Shown here one piece after another: positions 41,093 to 46,043 of a DNA stretch of 46,043 nt; position 1 is the stretch's first letter, and every line of letters starts with the position of its first letter. The translations under genes were made by a program, and so were the position numbers. Where the stretch lies: positions 1 through 46,043 of the forward strand of contig DAOTXK010000170.1 in the NCBI GenBank assembly GCA_034435395.1, in the 5' to 3' direction. The notes under the pieces were generated by a model. It was not told where the DNA came from and did no database searches. It saw nothing but the letters and a program-made list of their open reading frames with translations. Source of the DNA: DAOTXK01 sp034435395. Its GTDB lineage: Bacteria; Chloroflexota; Anaerolineae; Aggregatilineales; Ch27.

Positions 41093-43851
41093 ACGACAGG
41101 CCGCCTGAGGAGCGCCCATTTCCCACGCCGGAGGGACTGCCTGCGTCTTCTGACGGAGTGCCGCCCGAAATCCCGGATGCCGCTGGCCCCCGACCTGCGG
41201 ATGAAACCCTGATGCCTGGGACAGCCAACCCGACGGAGGACGAGGCCGCCGTGGAATCCATGATTGCCGGAGCGCGGCAGGCATTGGCCCGGCAGGAGGC
41301 GTTTGCCGACCTCACCCTGTGGGACGTGCTGGCGCTGGGCGTGCGAGCGCCGCGCGCCACCTGGCGGGCGTTCTGGGCGACTATCCGCGACGAAGAGATA
41401 CCTTCCCCGGTGATGGGGATGCCGTCGACGCCGTCACCGGAGGGTGTCCCCAGCCCAGAGAGGGTGCTGGCTGAGGAATCGCTGGCTGGAGCACCGTCGC
41501 TGTCCGGGCGGCTCCGGCAGCGCGGGGCCGTGATACCCTTCGGTCTCCAGGTCGTCGGGGCGCTGCTGGCCTTGATCGGCTCAGTGATCATGACTTCCGG
41601 CGCGAACCGGACCGAAGCCCGCGAATTGCAGACCGGCGGCCCTTTTTTGCTGGCGGGCTTCTTGCTGTGGCTGGCGGCTGCCGCCGTGGCTTACCGGGAC
41701 GATCTGGCGTCGTGGCGGAGGCGTTGGTGGCAGCGGCTGTCCCGACGGGGGGCAGGGACTGGCGACGCCCGCGATGAGTCCTCTCCGCCTGAGCATCCTG
41801 TGGAAACGCTGGCAGAAGCCGCCCCGCTTACTGACCAGACAGTCCCCATTTCCCAGGAAGCCCGGCGGCCTTTCTCGTTGGCGGGGACGGCAGCGCCGCA
41901 TCTATCGCGCCTGGCGCTGGCCGGGCTGGGCCTGGTGCTCTGCCTGGCGGCGTATGCCTTCAACGGCGGCAACACCTTCACCGGTTTCGGCGTGTTTGTG
42001 TGGATCAGCAGCATCATCGTCTGGTTGGCGGTGCTGACGCCGCCGGACTTCGATCTGGTGGCCTGGACGCAGGCGCGGCGCGAGCAGTGGGCGCGCGTTT
42101 TCCGGCGCGAAGTGAGCTTCCGCCTGTCCTGGACGGCGGTGGCGCTGATCGCCATCATGCTGGTGGCTGCCTACTTCCGTGTCGCCGATTTTGCCGGTGT
42201 GCCGCCGGAGATGACCAGCGACCACGTGGAGAAGTTGCTGGACGCGCAGCGTGTGCTGGATGGCACACACCAGATATTTTTCCCCAACAACGGCGGGCGT
42301 GAGGGCTTCCAGATGTACCTGGTGGCCATTTTCTCCCGGCTGACCGGCCTGGGGATGCAATTCGCCACCCTGAAATGGGTATCCGTGCTGGAAGGGCTGC
42401 TGACCATCCCGATCCTGTGGTGGATGGGCCGTGAACTTATCGGCGAGGATCAGCCTGAGCTGGGCAACGCGGTCGGCCTGATCCTGGCGGCGCTGGTGGC
42501 CGTCAGCTACTGGCATGTGGCCCTGTCGCGGCTGGCGCTGCGCATCGTGCTCACGCCGCTGATCATGGCGCTGGTGATGGTTTACCTGGCGCGTGGGATG
42601 CGCCATAACCGCCGGGCGGATTTCCTGAAGGCCGGGGTGGCTCTGGGTGTCGGGGTCTACTGTTATCAGGCGGTGCGTATAATCCCGCTGGTGATCGTTT
42701 TGGGCGTGGCGCTGGTCTTTCTGTTCCGGGCCAAACACTGGGCCGACCGCCGCCGCTATCTGACCAATCTGGCGGCGCTGGCGCTCGTCGCGGCGGTGAT
42801 CTTCGTGCCGTTGGGCCGTTTTATGATCGAATCGCCCAACCTGTTCTGGATGCGCACACAAGGCCGCATTTTGGGCGATGATGTGATCACCGAGGCCGAC
42901 CCGGAGACCGGCCAGCTGGTGGAGCGGGAAGCCACCCTGCAAGATCGGCTTGACGCCCTCAACAAGAATCTGCCCGTGCTGGGCCGCAACATCCGCAATG
43001 CTCTGCTGATGTTCAACTGGAAAGGCGACGTGGCCTGGATCAACGGCGCGCCCAACCAACCGGCGATGGACGTGGTCACCGGCTCGCTGCTGATCCTGGG
43101 ATTGGCAGCCTGGCTGGTGCGGATGTTTCGGCGGCGGGACGTGGTGGACTGGCTGATCCTGCCGGGGATATTCATCATGCTGCTGCCCTCGGCGCTGTCC
43201 ATCGCTTTTCCGGTGGAGAATCCCAGCGCGACCCGCACCAGCGGATCGCTGCCGCTGGTCTACCTGATCGCCGCTTACGGTCTGGGGACTCTCCTGGCCC
43301 AATTGGAGCGCGCTTTCCGGGGCCGCCGGGCGCGGGCGGTCAGCGTGGCCGTCGCCGTGGCCATGGTGTGGGTCGCCTTCGGTTATAACAGCAGCCTGTA
43401 CTTTGGCGAGTACGTGGCGCGTTACCGGATCGCCGCGCAGCCGTACACGGTGGCCGGGCGCATCCTGCGCGGTTTTGCGGAAAGCGACGGCGCTTATGGC
43501 AATGCCTTCATGGTGGCCTATCCGTATTGGTTCGATCACCGCGCCGTCGGCATCGAAGGGGGCCGCATTGACTGGCCCAATGGTCTGCTGTCCATCCACG
43601 ACCTGCCGCAGCATATTCGGGATCATCTCTCGACCGCCTATGCCTTTGATCCAGACCGCGAGGTGCTGTTCTTCTACAACCGGGCCGACGAGGAGACCCC
43701 CCAGGTGCTGCGCGACTGGTTCCCCAATGGCAGCAGCATTTTGCAGCGTACCGATCTTGACGTGAAAGATTTTTACACGTTCACCGCGCCGCCGCCGGGT
43801 GGGGACTGGCTGGTGAGTTTCCTGAATCAACACCCGCCGGCGTCGAACTGA
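41089..43851 (+). CDS. GT39-like polytopic membrane glycosyltransferase with long N-terminal extension
   Basis: 920 residues. Residues ~1-145 are soluble, rich in Pro, Glu and Ala; two hydrophobic hairpins follow (around 150-215 and 270-320), then a PMT/ArnT-like core from ~345 with about ten helices. The first extracytoplasmic loop has acidic residues (VPPEMTSDHVEKLLDAQ), where GT39/GT83 enzymes place their catalytic acid. The C terminus is an extracytoplasmic domain (ILRGFAESDGAYGNAFMVA). The family transfers a sugar from a polyprenyl carrier to a protein or lipid outside the membrane. ATG at 41089 overlaps the preceding stop (ATGA). Donor and acceptor unknown. Confidence 0.85.
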   Translation: MNDRPPEERPFPTPEGLPASSDGVPPEIPDAAGPRPADETLMPGTANPTEDEAAVESMIAGARQALARQEAFADLTLWDVLALGVRAPRATWRAFWATIRDEEIPSPVMGMPSTPSPEGVPSPERVLAEESLAGAPSLSGRLRQRGAVIPFGLQVVGALLALIGSVIMTSGANRTEARELQTGGPFLLAGFLLWLAAAAVAYRDDLASWRRRWWQRLSRRGAGTGDARDESSPPEHPVETLAEAAPLTDQTVPISQEARRPFSLAGTAAPHLSRLALAGLGLVLCLAAYAFNGGNTFTGFGVFVWISSIIVWLAVLTPPDFDLVAWTQARREQWARVFRREVSFRLSWTAVALIAIMLVAAYFRVADFAGVPPEMTSDHVEKLLDAQRVLDGTHQIFFPNNGGREGFQMYLVAIFSRLTGLGMQFATLKWVSVLEGLLTIPILWWMGRELIGEDQPELGNAVGLILAALVAVSYWHVALSRLALRIVLTPLIMALVMVYLARGMRHNRRADFLKAGVALGVGVYCYQAVRIIPLVIVLGVALVFLFRAKHWADRRRYLTNLAALALVAAVIFVPLGRFMIESPNLFWMRTQGRILGDDVITEADPETGQLVEREATLQDRLDALNKNLPVLGRNIRNALLMFNWKGDVAWINGAPNQPAMDVVTGSLLILGLAAWLVRMFRRRDVVDWLILPGIFIMLLPSALSIAFPVENPSATRTSGSLPLVYLIAAYGLGTLLAQLERAFRGRRARAVSVAVAVAMVWVAFGYNSSLYFGEYVARYRIAAQPYTVAGRILRGFAESDGAYGNAFMVAYPYWFDHRAVGIEGGRIDWPNGLLSIHDLPQHIRDHLSTAYAFDPDREVLFFYNRADEETPQVLRDWFPNGSSILQRTDLDVKDFYTFTAPPPGGDWLVSFLNQHPPASN

Positions 43852-43913
43852 GGAAACCGGGCCATGATGGTGTACTGATCCTGCTGAGCGCCGCCGGGCA
43901 AATAATCGAGTCT

Positions 43914-46043
43914 ATGGCTGAGTCTCAACGATCTGCGGAAGGTCAACCGTCGTTTGTGGATGTCCCTGCGCCGCCGGGCGGGCCGAGGGCGGGCGAGTCG
44001 CGGCATGAGCGCCCGCTGATCGACTGGCAGAATATGCTGATCGCGGGCCTGCTGGTCGTGATCGTCGCTCTGGCCGCGTATTATCGCTTCGTCGGCCAGA
44101 ACTGGGACGATTACACCCATCTGCACCCCGACGAGCGTTTCCTGACCACGGTGGCGTCCAGCATCTCGCCGGTGTCAGGGATCGACCAGTACTTCAATAC
44201 GCACGAAAGCAGCCTGAACCCCAACAATCGCGGGGCAGGGCTGTACGTCTATGGGACGCTGCCGCTGTTTGTGGTTAAGGCGGCGTCAGGCATCACCATC
44301 GACCTGACCGGCGACCCCACCTGGGGCAGTTACAACCGCATCCAGCTCGTCGGGCGTTCGGTGTCGGCGGTGGCTGACCTGCTGACGTTGGTTTTCCTGT
44401 TCCTGCTGGGGCGGCGTCTCTATGGCCGGTGGACGGGGCTGCTGGCGGCGGCGCTTTACGCCGGGGCGGTCCTGCCGGTCCAGCTCTCCCACTTCTGGAC
44501 GACCGACGCTTTCACCAGCCTGCCGGTGATCATCGCCGTGTGGTTCGCCGCCCGCGTGCTGGATGACGGCGGCTGGGGCAATTATGCCGGTTTTGGCCTG
44601 GCGCTGGGTGCGGCGGTGGCCAGCCGGATCAACGTCGCTCCGCTGGCGGTGGTGCTGGCACTGGCGACGCTGGTCCGCCTCTGGCCGGTCTTCGAGTCGC
44701 GGTACCCGCAACCCCAGCGGGATCGGCTGCTGAGCCGCGAGGTCGGCGGGCTGATCCTGGCAGGGGCCATCGCCTTCCTGACGTTCCGCGTGGCTCAGCC
44801 GTATGCCTTCGACTTCCCAGGCGTGCTGGGCATCTTGCTGCCCAATAATCCCCAGTGGTGGCAGAACATGGGGGAGGCGCAGCGCTTGGTCTCTGGGCAG
44901 GTGGACTTCCCCCCCAATCACCAATGGGCGGCGCGCATCCCTTACGTTTTTGCCTGGTGGAACATGGTGATGTGGGGCATGGGGCTGCCGCTGGGGCTGT
45001 TGGCCTGGGGGGGCTGGGCCTGGGCTGGCTTCCGCATCCTGCGCGGTTGTCCGGGCTGGGCGCGTCATTTGCTGCCGGTGGTGTGGATTCTGATCTATTT
45101 CGGCTGGCAGGGGCGGCAGTGGGTGATGACCATGCGCTACTACATGCCGCTCTATCCCTTCCTGATCCTGCTGGCGGCCTGGGCGTTGACCACGCTGGTC
45201 CGGCGGGCCTGGCGGGATCGACCGACCGGCTGGAAGCGCCTCCGGTTGGGGATGACGGTGGGCCTGCTGGCGCTGGTGACGGTCTTCACGCTGGCCTGGG
45301 GTTGGGCCTTCACGCGCATCTACACCCGCCAGTTGACCCGCGTGCAGGCCTCCCACTGGATTCTGCAAAACCTCCCGGCGGATTATTCGCTCACCATTGA
45401 CGGCATCGACGGCTCGCCGCGCATGGTGAACATTGGATTGCCGAACGATTCCCTGCCCGATGAAGAGGCACTTGTGGCAAACGCCACTCACTATCGGGAG
45501 GATGGTCCGGCCAAGACGGCGCGGTTCACCGCGCCAGCCGCCGGGACGGTCACCCGCATTCACGCCGCCCATCTGGGCGACCCGGCGGGGGATGATGAGC
45601 CGGAGACGGTGTGGGTTGGCCTGTGGGACGTGGCCGAAGGGCGTTTGATCGGCGAGGGGCGGTTGAGCGCCGACTTCAGCCAGGGCGAATCGCCGCTGGG
45701 ACGGTCCTATGACATCCCGCTGGAGGAGCCGGTCATGCTGCTGGCCGGGCGGGAGTACGAGTTGCAGACGCGGGCGGAAGCGGGCGCGCCTTTCATCGTC
45801 GCCGGGGCGGTGATCGCGACGGAAGGTCCCTGGGACGATCCCATCCCCTGGAAGGTTTGCGCCTCACCGGACGGCCTGCCATGGACGCCCGATATGCCGC
45901 CTGGCCTGGTATCGCTGGACCAATGTGTGGGCATCGACGGCTTTGGCATGGGGTATTACCAGGGGCTTGAGCTGTTTATGGCGGCGGAGGATGACGAAGG
46001 TAAGCGCCAGACCATCCAGCGTATCCTCGACCAGGCCGAATAC
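43914..46043 (+). CDS. GT39-like membrane glycosyltransferase (3' partial)
   Basis: Translating from ATG 43914 gives 710 codons with no stop to the window end, so the gene is cut. The product begins MAESQRSAEGQPSFVDVPAP, then a first helix (MLIAGLLVVIVALAAYYRF) and the loop THLHPDERFLTTVASSI, where the Asp-Glu pair sits at the catalytic position of GT39-type enzymes. About ten more helices follow, then from ~residue 480 an extracytoplasmic beta-rich domain. It lies 62 bases after the other GT39-like gene; the pair may act on two sugars of the same acceptor. Codon usage and hydrophobicity support this frame over the long open frame on the opposite strand. Confidence 0.88.
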   Translation, partial: MAESQRSAEGQPSFVDVPAPPGGPRAGESRHERPLIDWQNMLIAGLLVVIVALAAYYRFVGQNWDDYTHLHPDERFLTTVASSISPVSGIDQYFNTHESSLNPNNRGAGLYVYGTLPLFVVKAASGITIDLTGDPTWGSYNRIQLVGRSVSAVADLLTLVFLFLLGRRLYGRWTGLLAAALYAGAVLPVQLSHFWTTDAFTSLPVIIAVWFAARVLDDGGWGNYAGFGLALGAAVASRINVAPLAVVLALATLVRLWPVFESRYPQPQRDRLLSREVGGLILAGAIAFLTFRVAQPYAFDFPGVLGILLPNNPQWWQNMGEAQRLVSGQVDFPPNHQWAARIPYVFAWWNMVMWGMGLPLGLLAWGGWAWAGFRILRGCPGWARHLLPVVWILIYFGWQGRQWVMTMRYYMPLYPFLILLAAWALTTLVRRAWRDRPTGWKRLRLGMTVGLLALVTVFTLAWGWAFTRIYTRQLTRVQASHWILQNLPADYSLTIDGIDGSPRMVNIGLPNDSLPDEEALVANATHYREDGPAKTARFTAPAAGTVTRIHAAHLGDPAGDDEPETVWVGLWDVAEGRLIGEGRLSADFSQGESPLGRSYDIPLEEPVMLLAGREYELQTRAEAGAPFIVAGAVIATEGPWDDPIPWKVCASPDGLPWTPDMPPGLVSLDQCVGIDGFGMGYYQGLELFMAAEDDEGKRQTIQRILDQAEY

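Noticed and set aside
41902..43833. 643-codon open frame on the minus strand
   Set aside because: It lies wholly opposite the GT39-like gene. Its translation is rich in His, Gln and Arg with no hydrophobic or family pattern, as expected for an antisense frame in GC-rich DNA.
44286..45572. 428-codon open frame on the minus strand
   Set aside because: It is antisense to the GT39-like gene that runs off the right edge. The plus strand encodes coherent membrane helices and the HPDERF motif; the minus frame is a low-complexity Arg/Gln/Pro string.
1..46043. CRISPR arrays, insertion sequences, integrases, phage genes
   Set aside because: I saw no regularly spaced direct repeats, transposase motifs or terminal inverted repeats flanking any gene block.

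Overview
This is a GC-rich bacterial window. It looks like a member of the Chloroflexota (Anaerolineae-type): very large polytopic membrane proteins with C-terminal beta-sandwich domains, GT39-type transferases with an HPDERF motif, a duplicated DUF4405 membrane protein, and frequent GTG/TTG starts. The assignment rests on gene style only; no marker gene is present. No stretch longer than 300 bases lacks a gene.

Layout. (1) 1-3630 (+): 3' part of a large membrane/TPR protein that enters from the left edge. (2) 3689-31123 (-): 25 tightly packed genes transcribed right to left, many joined by ATGA/GTGA overlaps, devoted to a nonulosonic-acid-containing surface glycan. The first ten (31123 down to 21391) are legF, legI, legG, legH, hisF-like, hisH-like, a PtmG/WbpG-type amidotransferase, ptmE, legB and legC. 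Together they form a near-complete GDP-linked legionaminic acid pathway plus an amidation branch. Next come a GT-B-like transferase, a Wzm/Wzt-type ABC exporter, and two TylF-type methyltransferases that alternate with two paralogous 500-residue GT-B-like proteins and one GT2-like transferase. The last block (12848 down to 3689) holds a second NeuB-type synthase, a KdsC/KDN-9-phosphatase-like HAD enzyme, a PtmA-like SDR, an aldehyde dehydrogenase, a SAM methyltransferase, a second CMP-nonulosonate synthetase and a full-length transketolase. This looks like a second nonulosonate route that runs through a phosphorylated intermediate. (3) 31261-36210: a GH42 beta-galactosidase (+) converging on a secreted exo-rhamnogalacturonan-lyase-like protein (-), suggesting use of pectin side chains and backbone. 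(4) 36291-36451: tRNA-Gly(CCC) (-) with a perfect consensus promoter and a hairpin terminator. (5) 36501-37740 (-): a small anchored beta-domain protein and a tandem-duplicated DUF4405 membrane protein. (6) 37960-46043 (+): an extended -10 promoter followed by a flippase-like membrane protein, a GT4 transferase, a SAM methyltransferase and two large GT39-like membrane glycosyltransferases, the last running off the right edge.

The most interesting point is that two chemically different nonulosonate pathways share one cluster. One builds legionaminic acid from nucleotide sugars. The other has a synthase with the animal NANS-like motif and a phosphatase carrying the Glu/Lys pair I associate with KDN-9-phosphate specificity, and it is joined to a transketolase, an ALDH and an SDR with no standard role in making Neu5Ac, KDN or legionaminic acid. 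The product of the second route is not predictable and may be a new sugar.
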